A stretch of 64,000 nt of DNA, from positions 1,240,001 to 1,304,000 of the forward strand of contig NZ_JAFBBR010000001.1 of NCBI RefSeq assembly GCF_016907295.1, given 5' to 3'. This document shows, one piece after another, positions 27,121-37,482 of the stretch. The notes beneath the pieces are model-generated. The model saw nothing but the letters and a program-made list of their open reading frames with translations, had not been told where the DNA came from and did not search any database. A program made the position numbers and the translations under genes. The stretch comes from Microbacterium dextranolyticum (GTDB lineage: Bacteria; Actinomycetota; Actinomycetes; Actinomycetales; Microbacteriaceae). Each line of letters opens with the position of its first letter. Within the stretch, counting starts at the first letter, position 1.

Positions 27121-28109
27121 CCTCCGTTCGCCGGCGTTCGGCGGGCACGCCGCCTGCGGGATCGGAGTCGCTCGTCACGGTGCTCGTCGCCCTCGGCGCG
27201 AACCTGGTCATCGCGGTCGCGAAGACCGTCGCCGCGATGCTGACGGGCGCGGCGTCGATGGTCGCCGAGGCGGCGCACTCGTGGGCCGACACCGGCAACG
27301 AGGTGTTCCTGCTCATCGCCGCGCGCCGGAGCGTGCATCCCATCGACGCTCGCCACCCGGGTGGCTACGGGCGCGCCGCCTACGTCTGGTCGCTGTTCGC
27401 GGCGTTCGGTCTGTTCGTGGTCGGCGCGGGCGTATCGATCACCCACGGTGTGCAGGAGCTGCTCCACCCCGAGCCGGCCGGGCTGTTCGGCGTGTCTTAT
27501 GCAGTACTCGCCATCGCCTTCGTGCTCGAGGGCACGTCGTTCTTGCAGGCGACCCGGCAGTCCCGTCGCGAGGCCGTCGCATCGCACCGCGATCTGCTCG
27601 ACCACGTCATGAGCACATCCGACCCGACCGTGCGCGCGGTGTTCTTCGAGGATGCCGCGGCGCTCATCGGTCTCGTCATCGCGTTCACCGGCATCCTTCT
27701 GCACCAGCTCACCGGCTCGAGCACCCCCGACGCGGTGGGCTCGATCCTGGTCGGACTTCTACTGGCGGTCGTCGCCGTCGTGCTCATCCGCCAGAACGTG
27801 CGGTTCCTGGTCGGGATGACCGTCGACCCGGACGTGCGCCGCGCCGCCGTCGAGCGGCTGCTGGCCTACTCCGCGGTCGCACAGGTCACCTACCTGCACC
27901 TCGAGTACGTCGGTCCCCGTCGAGTGTTCCTCGTGGCCGCGGTGGACCTCGCCGGCGACATGGCCGAGCACGAGGTCGCCGCCGAGCTCAACCGCATCGA
28001 AGACGAGCTGCAGAGCGGTCCGCGTGTCGCGTGGGCCGTCCTCACCCTGTCGAGACCGGGAGCCCCCGCGCTCGACCCGCGTGACCCCGCCGATCCGCTG
28101 CGGGGGTGA
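27117..28109 (+). CDS. Cation diffusion facilitator family transporter
   Basis: 330 residues. CDF proteins export divalent metals such as zinc or manganese in exchange for protons. Six hydrophobic helices span about residues 18-230. The metal-site pattern HSWAD is in helix 2 near residue 57, and FFEDAAALIG carries the acidic site in helix 5 near 178. A C-terminal cytoplasmic ferredoxin-like domain (about 235-320) follows. Translationally coupled to the YchJ-like gene by a 4-nt overlap. Metal specificity is not readable. Confidence 0.88.
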   Translation: MTSVRRRSAGTPPAGSESLVTVLVALGANLVIAVAKTVAAMLTGAASMVAEAAHSWADTGNEVFLLIAARRSVHPIDARHPGGYGRAAYVWSLFAAFGLFVVGAGVSITHGVQELLHPEPAGLFGVSYAVLAIAFVLEGTSFLQATRQSRREAVASHRDLLDHVMSTSDPTVRAVFFEDAAALIGLVIAFTGILLHQLTGSSTPDAVGSILVGLLLAVVAVVLIRQNVRFLVGMTVDPDVRRAAVERLLAYSAVAQVTYLHLEYVGPRRVFLVAAVDLAGDMAEHEVAAELNRIEDELQSGPRVAWAVLTLSRPGAPALDPRDPADPLRG

Positions 28110-28147
28110 GTCCGGGGAGGGATCTGCTGCCGTGCTTGCGGTTCTGA

Positions 28148-28153
28148 TAGCAT
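28148..28153 (+). promoter_or_regulatory. Extended -10, rpsA
   Basis: TAGCAT with an upstream TG gives an extended -10. The start codon is at 28298, so the mRNA would carry a leader of about 138 nt, long compared with its neighbours and a candidate for S1 autoregulation. Confidence 0.5.
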
Positions 28154-28297
28154 GAAATGTCACGCGCATGGATGTTTCGTCGTGCGCGCGTGGCATCGCA
28201 ACACAATCCAACCGCCGCAGTTCTGCCTCATGGCATCCGCCCGCCCACGTGGACGGGCGCGGCCCGACATCCCAACCATCCAAGGACAACCCACTAC

Positions 28298-29752
28298 ATG
28301 ACTACCGCAACGACCGTCCCGGCCACCAAGCAGGTCGCCATCAACGACATCGGATCTGCTGAGGACTTCCTGGCCGCGGTCGAGAAGACCCTCAAGTTCT
28401 TCAACGACGGAGACCTCATCGAAGGCACCGTCGTGAAGATCGACCGCGACGAGGTCCTCCTCGACGTCGGCTACAAGACCGAGGGCGTCATCCCCTCGCG
28501 CGAGCTCTCCATCAAGCACGACGTCGACCCGAACGAGGTCGTCAAGGTCGGTGACGAGGTCGAGGCCCTCGTCCTCCAGAAGGAGGACAAGGAAGGCCGT
28601 CTGATCCTCTCCAAGAAGCGTGCGCAGTACGAGCGCGCCTGGGGCGACGTGGAGCGCATCAAGGAGAACGACGGCGTCGTCACCGGTTCGGTCATCGAGG
28701 TCGTCAAGGGTGGTCTCATCGTCGACATCGGCCTGCGCGGGTTCCTCCCCGCGTCGCTCATCGAGCTGCGCCGTGTCCGCGACCTCACGCCGTACCTCGG
28801 CCAGGAGATCGAGGCGAAGATCCTCGAGCTCGACAAGAACCGCAACAACGTCGTGCTCTCGCGCCGCGCCCTGCTCGAGCAGACGCAGTCCGAGTCGCGC
28901 ACCACGTTCCTCAACAACCTGCACAAGGGTCAGGTCCGCAAGGGTGTCGTCTCGTCGATCGTCAACTTCGGTGCGTTCGTCGACCTCGGCGGCGTCGACG
29001 GTCTGGTGCACGTCTCCGAGCTGTCCTGGAAGCACATCGAGCACGCCTCCGAGGTCGTCGAGGTGGGCCAGGAGGTCACCGTCGAGATCCTCGAGGTCGA
29101 CCTCGACCGCGAGCGCGTCTCGCTGTCGCTGAAGGCGACGCAGGAGGACCCGTGGCAGGTCTTCGCCCGCACGCACGCGATCGGTCAGGTCGCGCCGGGC
29201 AAGGTCACCAAGCTCGTTCCGTTCGGTGCGTTCGTTCGCGTCGCCGACGGCATCGAGGGCCTCGTGCACATCTCCGAGCTCTCCGGCAAGCACGTCGAGC
29301 TCGCCGAGCAGGTCGTGTCGGTCGGCGAAGAGGTCTTCGTCAAGATCATCGACATCGACCTCGAGCGTCGCCGCATCTCGCTCTCGCTCAAGCAGGCCAA
29401 CGAGTCGGTCGACCCCAACGGCACCGAGTTCGACCCGGCCCTGTACGGCATGGCGACCGAGTACGACGAGAACGGCGAGTACAAGTACCCCGAGGGCTTC
29501 GACCCCGAGTCGGGTGCCTGGCTCGAGGGCTTCGACGCTCAGCGCGAGAAGTGGGAGCAGGACTACGCCGCTGCCCAGGCTCGTTGGGAGGCGCACAAGG
29601 TCGCCGTCGCCAAGGCTCTCGAGGCCGAGGCGAACGCGCCGACCGAGACGTCCACCGCGTCGTCCTCGTTCTCCTCGGACAGCAACGGCGGCGGTACCCT
29701 CGCCGACGACGAGGCTCTCGCGGCGCTCCGCGAGAAGCTCTCGGGTCGCTGA
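28298..29752 (+). CDS. rpsA: 30S ribosomal protein S1
   Basis: 484 residues. Binds mRNA upstream of the start site and helps initiation on the 30S subunit. Four S1 repeats are visible, beginning near residues 33 (GDLIEGTVVKIDRDEVLLDVG), 118 (GVVTGSVIEVVKGGLIVDIG), 205 (GQVRKGVVSSIVNFGAFVDLG) and 290 (GQVAPGKVTKLVPFGAFVRV). A C-terminal acidic/low-complexity tail, typical of actinobacterial S1, follows. ATG at 28298 has AAGGA 11 nt upstream; an in-frame ATG at 28157 lies almost on the promoter and is rejected. A strong hairpin ends the gene. Confidence 0.97.
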   Translation: MTTATTVPATKQVAINDIGSAEDFLAAVEKTLKFFNDGDLIEGTVVKIDRDEVLLDVGYKTEGVIPSRELSIKHDVDPNEVVKVGDEVEALVLQKEDKEGRLILSKKRAQYERAWGDVERIKENDGVVTGSVIEVVKGGLIVDIGLRGFLPASLIELRRVRDLTPYLGQEIEAKILELDKNRNNVVLSRRALLEQTQSESRTTFLNNLHKGQVRKGVVSSIVNFGAFVDLGGVDGLVHVSELSWKHIEHASEVVEVGQEVTVEILEVDLDRERVSLSLKATQEDPWQVFARTHAIGQVAPGKVTKLVPFGAFVRVADGIEGLVHISELSGKHVELAEQVVSVGEEVFVKIIDIDLERRRISLSLKQANESVDPNGTEFDPALYGMATEYDENGEYKYPEGFDPESGAWLEGFDAQREKWEQDYAAAQARWEAHKVAVAKALEAEANAPTETSTASSSFSSDSNGGGTLADDEALAALREKLSGR

Positions 29753-29780
29753 TCCGCACCCGTTCGCTCGAACGAATCCA

Positions 29781-29824
29781 CGACAGGGCCGCCGGCCGGG
29801 ACATCCCGACCGGCGGCCCTGTCG
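29781..29824 (+). terminator. Terminator after rpsA
   Basis: A 15-bp perfect GC stem (29781-29795 with 29810-29824) extends past one mismatch by 4 bp (CGGG/CCCG) around an ACAT loop. It begins 28 nt after the rpsA stop. No T-run. Confidence 0.8.
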
Positions 29825-29865
29825 CATGCCGGAGCACCGACGATCACGATCCGCGAATGCCGAGG

Positions 29866-29871
29866 TAACCT
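29866..29871 (+). promoter_or_regulatory. -10 hexamer, histidine kinase gene
   Basis: TAACCT ends 7 nt before the ATG at 29879 and so supports that start over the GTG at 29873. Confidence 0.45.
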
Positions 29872-29878
29872 CGTGCGC

Positions 29879-31534
29879 ATGGCGATCCCTCCGCGCGCGA
29901 CATCAGGCGGCGGCGGCGATGTGCGTGAACGGATCGTCGCCAGCAACCAGCTGTTCCTGTGCGCGGTCGTCGGGATCCTGTTCCTCGTCGGCGTCGCCAC
30001 CGGCGGCCTGCCCGACGCCGCGACGTACGGATGGGGCATGCTGCTCATCGTCGCCGGCGGTGTCGCGGCGCTGAGCGTTCCCTGGTCACGTGTGGCCCTC
30101 GGGTGGTCGGCTGTGATCCCGACGATCGACGTCGTCGCCATCGCGCTCCTGCGGGCATCCGATCCGTCGGCGGGATTCCCGCTGCTATGGGCCTTTCCCG
30201 CGATCTGGCTCTCGTCGATCGGGCGGATCGGCCTCGTCGTCTCCTGCGTCGGCCTGCCCGGCCTGTACTGGAGCATGCTCGCGGCGGGGTCGACACCGCG
30301 CGGCACGTACTCGGTCTTGCTGCTTCCTCTTCTCCTCGTCGCGATCAGCGCGGCGAGCTACACCGTGGCGCGGCGGCACGAATCGCAGCGTCGACTCCTC
30401 GATCGCCAGACCGAGAGGTTCGCGGCCGCTCACCGCGAGGCACTACGACAGGAGCAACTCGTCACCGAGGTGCTCGACGTCGTCGATTTCGGGGTGATCC
30501 GACTGTCCGACAGCGGCGAGATCATTCTCGAGAACGACGCCCTCACGCGCTTCGGAGACATCCCGGGATTCTGCGGGCGCACGGACGACGGCGAACTGCT
30601 CGACGCGCGCCTGGTACCCGTGCCCGCCGACCGGCATCCGCTCGCGCGGGTACGTGCCGGCGAGTCGTTCGCCGACGTCGTCGCCTGGTTCCATCGCCCC
30701 GACGGCCGGCGCACCGCGATGAGCTTCACGGGCCGTCAGCTCTCCGATCACCACGGGGCTCCTGCCGGCGCGGTTCTGATCGCGCGGGACGTGACCGTCG
30801 AGCACGATGCGCAGCAGGCGCGCGACGACCTCGTCGCCTCGATCTCGCACGAGCTGCGCACACCGCTCACCTCGATCCTCGGTTATCTCGACCTCGCGCT
30901 GGAGGGAGGCGGCCTCTCCGACGAGGCGCGGCGCCAGATCGACACGTCGTATCGGAACAGCGAACGCCTTCTCGGCATCGTCACGGACATCCTCGCGGCG
31001 TCGTCCCGATCGAGCGCGTCGGTCGACACGCGGCTGCGTCCGCGCGCGGTCGACGTCGTCGAGGTCGCGCGATCGGCCGTATCGGGTCTCACCCCGGTGG
31101 CGCAGGAGCGCTTCGTCTCGATCGGTGTGGTGCGATCCGGCTTCGCGGTCGCGTACGCCGACCCAGCGCGGCTGCGTCAAGTGCTCGACAATCTGATCGC
31201 GAACGCGATCAAGTTCAACCGCGACGGCGGCACCGTGACGGTGCGGACGTCCACCGACGGCGTCCACACGGTCGTCGAGGTCGCCGACACGGGTGTCGGC
31301 ATGACGCCCGGCGCGGCGGCCCGCGTGTTCGACCGCTTCTTCCGCGCGGCGCCGGAGATCGCCGGCAACGGTCTCGGGCTGTCGATCACGCGCGACCTCG
31401 TGAACGCGCACGGCGGGACGATCGCCGTCGCCTCGGTCGCGGGCGAGGGAACCACGTTCACCGTCACCCTCCCGGCGACCGAGGCGGTTCAGCGTCGCGA
31501 GCTCGAGGAACGAGCACAGGCAGAGCTGTCATGA
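29879..31534 (+). CDS. Membrane-bound sensor histidine kinase with PAS-like domain
   Basis: About 551 residues. Five or six hydrophobic helices fill residues 25-165, followed by a coiled segment, a PAS-like region (about 195-310) and an intact kinase core: H-box SISHELRTPLTSILGY near 320, N-box NLIANAIKFNRDGG near 437, DTGVGM near 470 and GNGLGLSI near 495. It should autophosphorylate in response to an unknown signal. No response regulator gene is adjacent; instead the stop overlaps (ATGA) the start of a membrane protein with a GGDEF-like domain. A GTG at 29873 is an alternative start two codons upstream. Confidence 0.9.
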   Translation: MAIPPRATSGGGGDVRERIVASNQLFLCAVVGILFLVGVATGGLPDAATYGWGMLLIVAGGVAALSVPWSRVALGWSAVIPTIDVVAIALLRASDPSAGFPLLWAFPAIWLSSIGRIGLVVSCVGLPGLYWSMLAAGSTPRGTYSVLLLPLLLVAISAASYTVARRHESQRRLLDRQTERFAAAHREALRQEQLVTEVLDVVDFGVIRLSDSGEIILENDALTRFGDIPGFCGRTDDGELLDARLVPVPADRHPLARVRAGESFADVVAWFHRPDGRRTAMSFTGRQLSDHHGAPAGAVLIARDVTVEHDAQQARDDLVASISHELRTPLTSILGYLDLALEGGGLSDEARRQIDTSYRNSERLLGIVTDILAASSRSSASVDTRLRPRAVDVVEVARSAVSGLTPVAQERFVSIGVVRSGFAVAYADPARLRQVLDNLIANAIKFNRDGGTVTVRTSTDGVHTVVEVADTGVGMTPGAAARVFDRFFRAAPEIAGNGLGLSITRDLVNAHGGTIAVASVAGEGTTFTVTLPATEAVQRRELEERAQAELS

Positions 31535-32736
31535 CCCTCGATCTTTTCAGCGTGACGGTGATGACCGCCGTCGTCGCCTCGGTGGCCGGTGTCACCGTCA
31601 TCGTCGACACACTGCTGCGACGCGACACCGGACCCGGACGGCTGTGGGCGGTCGCGTTCTTCTGCGGACTCACGACGACCTTCGCCTACCTGGCGTGGTC
31701 CTCGGGTGTCGGGGGCGCCGTCGCCGTCGCCGTCGGGAACACCCTGTTCGTCGGGGTCCCGGGTTTCATGCTGCTCGGCTGCCGACAGTTCAACGACCGC
31801 CCCATCCGCCCTGCCGCGATCCTGTTCGCCGCGCTCGAGATCGGTGCGTTCTCGGCGGCACTCATCGAATACCCGACCCGCGGCAGTTGGGGCGGGTGGT
31901 GGATGATGGCGCTCGCGCACGTGATCCTCTTCGGCGCCGGAGCCGTTGAATCGTTGCGCAACCCCATGCGGGGACTTCGCAGCGCATGGGCGCTGTCGAC
32001 GGTGCTCGGGGTCGCGAGCGCCTTCTACGGCGTGCGCCTGGTCGTCCTGATCGTGTCGGGGCAGGACAGCGAGGTCTTCACGCGCTGGTTCGGTTCGATC
32101 ACGGCGAACATCGTGACCGTGGTCCTCACCGTGGTCGCCGCCGTCGTCACCTCGGTGCTGCGCTCGCACCGGACCGCACTGCAGCGATACGAATGGCTGA
32201 CCTCCGACGGCGTGGCATCGGACGGAGTGATGCTGACGCGGACGTTCCGCGGCGCGCTCGACGACATCGTGGAGCGGGCGTCCTGGCGACGCGAAGGCGT
32301 GGCGATCATCGTGCTGCGCTCCGACGGCGTGGACGAGCTCGTCGGCGCGTTCGGCGGCGAGGTCGTCGAGGCCATCGCCGGCGCCTACCGCCTCGCCGCC
32401 CGCCGGTTCGCGCCCGCCGCAGCTCTGGTCGGCGAGGACGGCGACGCGCAACTCGTCATCTGCACGCTCGCCGAGACGACGGCCGACGCGCGTCGCATCG
32501 GCGGTGCTCTCTACCGCGGGGTCCTGGACGAGCTGGCGGAGGTCCCGCAGGGCAGGCTCGCCGCCATCGGCATCGGTGTGGCACTGTCGGGCATCGTCGG
32601 GCACGACCCCGATGTGCTGCTGCGGACCGCCCGAGATGCCGCGCACCGGGCATCGCAGACGGCGGAGGCCTCGGTCATCGTGGCGAGCGCCCCCGCTGCG
32701 GCGGACGGCGGGTCCGGGACCGTGGCATCCTTCTAG
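31531..32736 (+). CDS. Membrane protein with degenerate GGDEF-like domain
   Basis: 401 residues. Six or seven hydrophobic helices occupy residues 1-215, resembling a 7TM sensor module. The C-terminal 170 residues have the length and pattern of a GGDEF domain (RRFAPAAALVGEDGDAQLVICTL, then IGIGVALSG and DPDVLLRTARDAAHRA), but the catalytic GGDEF loop is replaced by GEDGDAQ, so diguanylate cyclase activity is not expected. It may bind a nucleotide or the kinase instead. Translationally coupled to the histidine kinase by ATGA; coaE starts 2 nt after its stop. Confidence 0.7.
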   Translation: MTLDLFSVTVMTAVVASVAGVTVIVDTLLRRDTGPGRLWAVAFFCGLTTTFAYLAWSSGVGGAVAVAVGNTLFVGVPGFMLLGCRQFNDRPIRPAAILFAALEIGAFSAALIEYPTRGSWGGWWMMALAHVILFGAGAVESLRNPMRGLRSAWALSTVLGVASAFYGVRLVVLIVSGQDSEVFTRWFGSITANIVTVVLTVVAAVVTSVLRSHRTALQRYEWLTSDGVASDGVMLTRTFRGALDDIVERASWRREGVAIIVLRSDGVDELVGAFGGEVVEAIAGAYRLAARRFAPAAALVGEDGDAQLVICTLAETTADARRIGGALYRGVLDELAEVPQGRLAAIGIGVALSGIVGHDPDVLLRTARDAAHRASQTAEASVIVASAPAAADGGSGTVASF

Positions 32737-32738
32737 GC

Positions 32739-33380
32739 ATGCCTCTCGTCGCGCTCACCGGAGGAATCGGCTCCGGCAAATCCACGATCGCCCGCCGGCT
32801 CGCCGAGCACGGTGCCGTGATCGTGGATGCGGACGCCATCGTGCGCGACGTCCAGAGCCCCGGCTCGCCGGTCCTGAGCCGGATCGCGGATGCCTTCGGT
32901 GCCCACCTCATCGGTGCGGGCGGGGTACTCGACCGGGCCGGTCTCGGGTCGATCGTCTTCGGCGACGATGAGGCCCGAGCGCGCCTGAACGCGATCGTGC
33001 ACCCTGCCGTCCAGCGGGAGTCGGCGCGGCGGTTCGCGGATGCCTTCGCCGCCGATCCTGCGGCGGTCGTGGTCTACGACGTGCCGCTGCTCGTCGAGGC
33101 GCGGGTCGAGGACCCGTGGGACCTCGTGGTCGTCGCCGACGCCCCGGCGCCGGTGCGCGCGCGGCGCCTCGTCGAGCTGCGGGGGATGAGTGTCGCCGAC
33201 GCCGACGCGCGGATCGCCGCGCAGGTCAGCGATGAGCGCCGGCGGGAGGTCGCCGACATCGTGATCGACACGTCGGGCACGCTCGATCGCACACTGTCGC
33301 AGACCGACGCGCTGTGGCGCCGCCTCGCCTCATCGACGACGTCCGGGGCGTCGGATGCGCTCGGTTCGGGCGGTCGGTAG
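32739..33380 (+). CDS. coaE: Dephospho-CoA kinase
   Basis: 213 residues. Last enzyme of coenzyme A synthesis, phosphorylating the 3' hydroxyl of dephospho-CoA. P-loop GGIGSGKST at residues 8-16, substrate motif VDADAIVRD near 31, HPAV near 88 and the lid arginine region near 145 are intact. Unlike mycobacterial CoaE there is no C-terminal UPF0157 extension. The ATG is 2 nt after the stop of the upstream gene, so it shares that transcript. Confidence 0.94.
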   Translation: MPLVALTGGIGSGKSTIARRLAEHGAVIVDADAIVRDVQSPGSPVLSRIADAFGAHLIGAGGVLDRAGLGSIVFGDDEARARLNAIVHPAVQRESARRFADAFAADPAAVVVYDVPLLVEARVEDPWDLVVVADAPAPVRARRLVELRGMSVADADARIAAQVSDERRREVADIVIDTSGTLDRTLSQTDALWRRLASSTTSGASDALGSGGR

Positions 33381-33435
33381 CCGCCTCGCATTCCGGCCGA
33401 CGGCGAACACCGCGCCCGGTGTCTGAGGCCCCGCC

Positions 33436-33441
33436 TACGCT
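33436..33441 (+). promoter_or_regulatory. -10 hexamer, uvrB
   Basis: TACGCT ends 6 nt before the ATG at 33448. The upstream block TGTCTGAGGCCCCGCC (33420-33435) is 15/16 identical to the block in the same position before uvrA. Confidence 0.6.
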
Positions 33442-33447
33442 GGGTGC

Positions 33448-35529
<2,082 letters not shown>

Positions 35530-35631
35530 TCCGAGGCTCCCGGGGCTCCGGGCGCGACTCGCGCGCTGCGGACCGGACGCCGAGTGGGGGGACACGGGGC
35601 CGGTCGCGGGGCGCGTGGTGTGCGTGCTTGG

Positions 35632-35637
35632 TAAAGT
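35632..35637 (+). promoter_or_regulatory. -10 hexamer, MurE-like ligase gene
   Basis: TAAAGT ends 6 nt before the GTG at 35644, predicting a leaderless mRNA. Confidence 0.5.
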
Positions 35638-35643
35638 CACGGA

Positions 35644-37158
35644 GTGAGTGATCCGACCCAGAACGATGCACGACCGCGGCGCGAGACTCCGCACGGCCTG
35701 GGCGAGATCGCTCGAGAAGTCGGTGCCTCCGACGTGCGCGGAGGGGCGGTCGCCACCGGTGTCGCACTGAGCACGCAGACCGTCGTCCCGGGCGATCTGT
35801 TCATCGCGTTGCCCGGTGCACGGACGCACGGGGCCGCCTACGCCGATGAAGCCATCGCCCACGGTGCTGTCGCGGTGCTCACCGACACCGCCGGTGCCGC
35901 CCTGCTGCCCGACGGTGTGCCGACCGTGGTGGTGGCCGACGTGAGGCCCGTCCTCGGCCCCCTCGCCGCCTGGTTCTACGGCTTTCCCGCCGACACGCTG
36001 AAGACCATCGGGATCACTGGCACGCAGGGCAAGACCTCCACCAGCTACCTGGTCGATGCCGCGCTGGGCTCCCGGCACAGCGGCGTGATCGGATCGATGG
36101 GGGCCCGCATCGACGGTGAGCCGCTCCCGTCGAAGCTGACGACGCCCGAGTCGGTCCAGTTCCAGGCGCTCCTGGCCCGAATGGGCGAGCTCGGCGCGCA
36201 GGTCGTCGTCTCGGAGGTCTCGAGTCATGCGATCGCGATGCACCGGCTCGACGGCATGGTCTTCGACGTCGGGATCTTCCTGAACCTCGGCCACGACCAC
36301 CTCGACTTCCACGGCACCCAGCAGGCCTACCGTGACACCAAGCGCGAGCTGTTCACGTCACGGATGTCGCGGCGGGGGCTCGTGAACATCGACGACCAGA
36401 CCGGGCGTCGGTTCCACGCCGATCCCGAGTTGAACGTCGAGTCGTTCTCGATCGAGGGGCGCGACGCCGACTGGAGGGCGATCGACATCGACCTCGGGCC
36501 CGACGGGTCGTCGTTCACCGTCGTCGGTCCGGAGGGACAGTCGGCTCGATTCACGACGCCCATTCCGGGCACCTTCACCGTGAGCAACATCCTGTCGGCC
36601 GTCGCTGCGCTCGACCGCGTCGGACACCCGCTGGAGGCGTCGGTCGCCGGTATCGCGCGCTTCACCGGGGTGGAGGGGCGCGTGCAGTTCGTGCCCGTGG
36701 ATGCGGATTTCCGTGTGGTGATCGATGCGGGGCACAAGCCCGAGGCGATCAACGCACTGCTGTGCGCGCTGCGACCGTCGGTGCCCGGCCGCCTCATCAC
36801 CGTGATCGGATCGAACGGGGATCGCGACGCGCACAAACGGCCGCTCATGGGTCGCTTCTCGGCCATGGCATCCGATGTCGTCATCGTCACCGACGACAAC
36901 CCGGCCAGCGAGGATCCGGCTCTGATCCGGCGCGCCGTCGTACGGGGAACGCGTGGATCGAGCGCCGAGGTGCATGACGTCGCCGGCCGGGCGGAGGCCA
37001 TCCACGTCGCCGTCGACCTCGCGCGGGCGGGCGACATGATCGTGATCGTCGGCAAGGGCGACGAGCGTCACCAGATCATGGCCGACGGCATCGTTCCGCA
37101 CAGCGACCCCGACGAGGTCGAATGGGCTCTGGCGCGTCGCCGCGCCGCCGCCGACTGA
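35644..37158 (+). CDS. MurE-like Mur ligase, stand-alone
   Basis: 504 residues with the three Mur ligase domains: UDP-binding (about 20-110), ATP-binding (about 120-340, P-loop GITGTQGKTST instead of the usual GTNGKTTT) and the C-terminal domain. EVSSHAIAMHRLDG, GHDHLDFHG, the carbamylated-lysine region YRDTKRELF and NGDRDAHKRP match MurE, but DYAHTPD is replaced by DAGHKPE, and the amino-acid motif is DNPAS, not the DNPR of meso-DAP enzymes. It may be a MurE paralogue acting on a cell-wall precursor, with a different amino-acid or cofactor. It is not in a division/cell-wall cluster; it lies between uvrB and uvrA. Confidence 0.75.
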   Translation: MSDPTQNDARPRRETPHGLGEIAREVGASDVRGGAVATGVALSTQTVVPGDLFIALPGARTHGAAYADEAIAHGAVAVLTDTAGAALLPDGVPTVVVADVRPVLGPLAAWFYGFPADTLKTIGITGTQGKTSTSYLVDAALGSRHSGVIGSMGARIDGEPLPSKLTTPESVQFQALLARMGELGAQVVVSEVSSHAIAMHRLDGMVFDVGIFLNLGHDHLDFHGTQQAYRDTKRELFTSRMSRRGLVNIDDQTGRRFHADPELNVESFSIEGRDADWRAIDIDLGPDGSSFTVVGPEGQSARFTTPIPGTFTVSNILSAVAALDRVGHPLEASVAGIARFTGVEGRVQFVPVDADFRVVIDAGHKPEAINALLCALRPSVPGRLITVIGSNGDRDAHKRPLMGRFSAMASDVVIVTDDNPASEDPALIRRAVVRGTRGSSAEVHDVAGRAEAIHVAVDLARAGDMIVIVGKGDERHQIMADGIVPHSDPDEVEWALARRRAAAD

Positions 37159-37208
37159 CCGCGAGCGGCGTCGCGTTCGTCGGCGGCTGTGCGCCGCCGA
37201 CGAGGCTG

Positions 37209-37445
37209 TCACGGACAGTGCATCAGAGGCTTCGGTCCGGATCGGTCGAACTCGTGCGCCGACATCGGATGACCGCACAGCGGGCAGGCGCGTTCGGTGC
37301 GCACGGGTTCGGCGTCGGTCTCGTAGGGGCCGACCGAGGCGGGACCGGCGAAACGGATGAGGCGGGTGTTGAGGTAGGAGTACCAGCCACCGGCGTCGCG
37401 CACACGCTCGCGCAGATGAGGTCGCTCCGGATCGCTTCGTGTCAT
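37209..37445 (-). CDS. Small zinc-ribbon-like protein
   Basis: 78 residues, family not recognised. A C-terminal CPLCGHPMSAHEFDRSG plus a final CP suggests a zinc-binding knuckle (C-x2-C with later His/Cys). Start ATG at 37445 is chosen because TACACT on the minus strand ends 7 nt upstream; ATG at 37451 is inside the palindrome and probably upstream of the transcript start. It is divergent from a MarR regulator with which it shares a 37-bp promoter region, so it is a likely target of that regulator. Confidence 0.6.
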   Translation of the reverse strand: MTRSDPERPHLRERVRDAGGWYSYLNTRLIRFAGPASVGPYETDAEPVRTERACPLCGHPMSAHEFDRSGPKPLMHCP

Positions 37446-37450
37446 GATCA

Positions 37451-37462
37451 TTAGTGTACTAA
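37451..37462. promoter_or_regulatory. Palindromic operator candidate for the MarR regulator
   Basis: TTAGT-GT-ACTAA forms a 5+5 bp inverted repeat in an AT-rich island within 70 percent GC DNA. It covers the -10 hexamer of the minus-strand gene and lies 8 bp upstream of the marR -10 hexamer, so a bound MarR dimer could repress both. Outer GTCAT (37441-37445) and ATGAC (37466-37470) arms are also complementary. Confidence 0.6.
37453..37458 (-). promoter_or_regulatory. -10 hexamer, zinc-ribbon gene
   Basis: TACACT on the minus strand ends 7 nt before the ATG at 37445 and sits inside the palindromic operator candidate. Confidence 0.45.
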
Positions 37463-37470
37463 ATAATGAC

Positions 37471-37476
37471 TAGGAT
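37471..37476 (+). promoter_or_regulatory. -10 hexamer, MarR gene
   Basis: TAGGAT ends 6 nt before the GTG at 37483, predicting a leaderless mRNA, immediately downstream of the palindrome. Confidence 0.55.
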
Positions 37477-37482
37477 GGATGC

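Noticed and set aside
28157..28297. In-frame 47-codon upstream extension of rpsA from an ATG at 28157
   Set aside because: The ATG lies 3 nt after the probable -10 hexamer and the extension does not look like S1 protein. The ATG at 28298 has a ribosome binding site.
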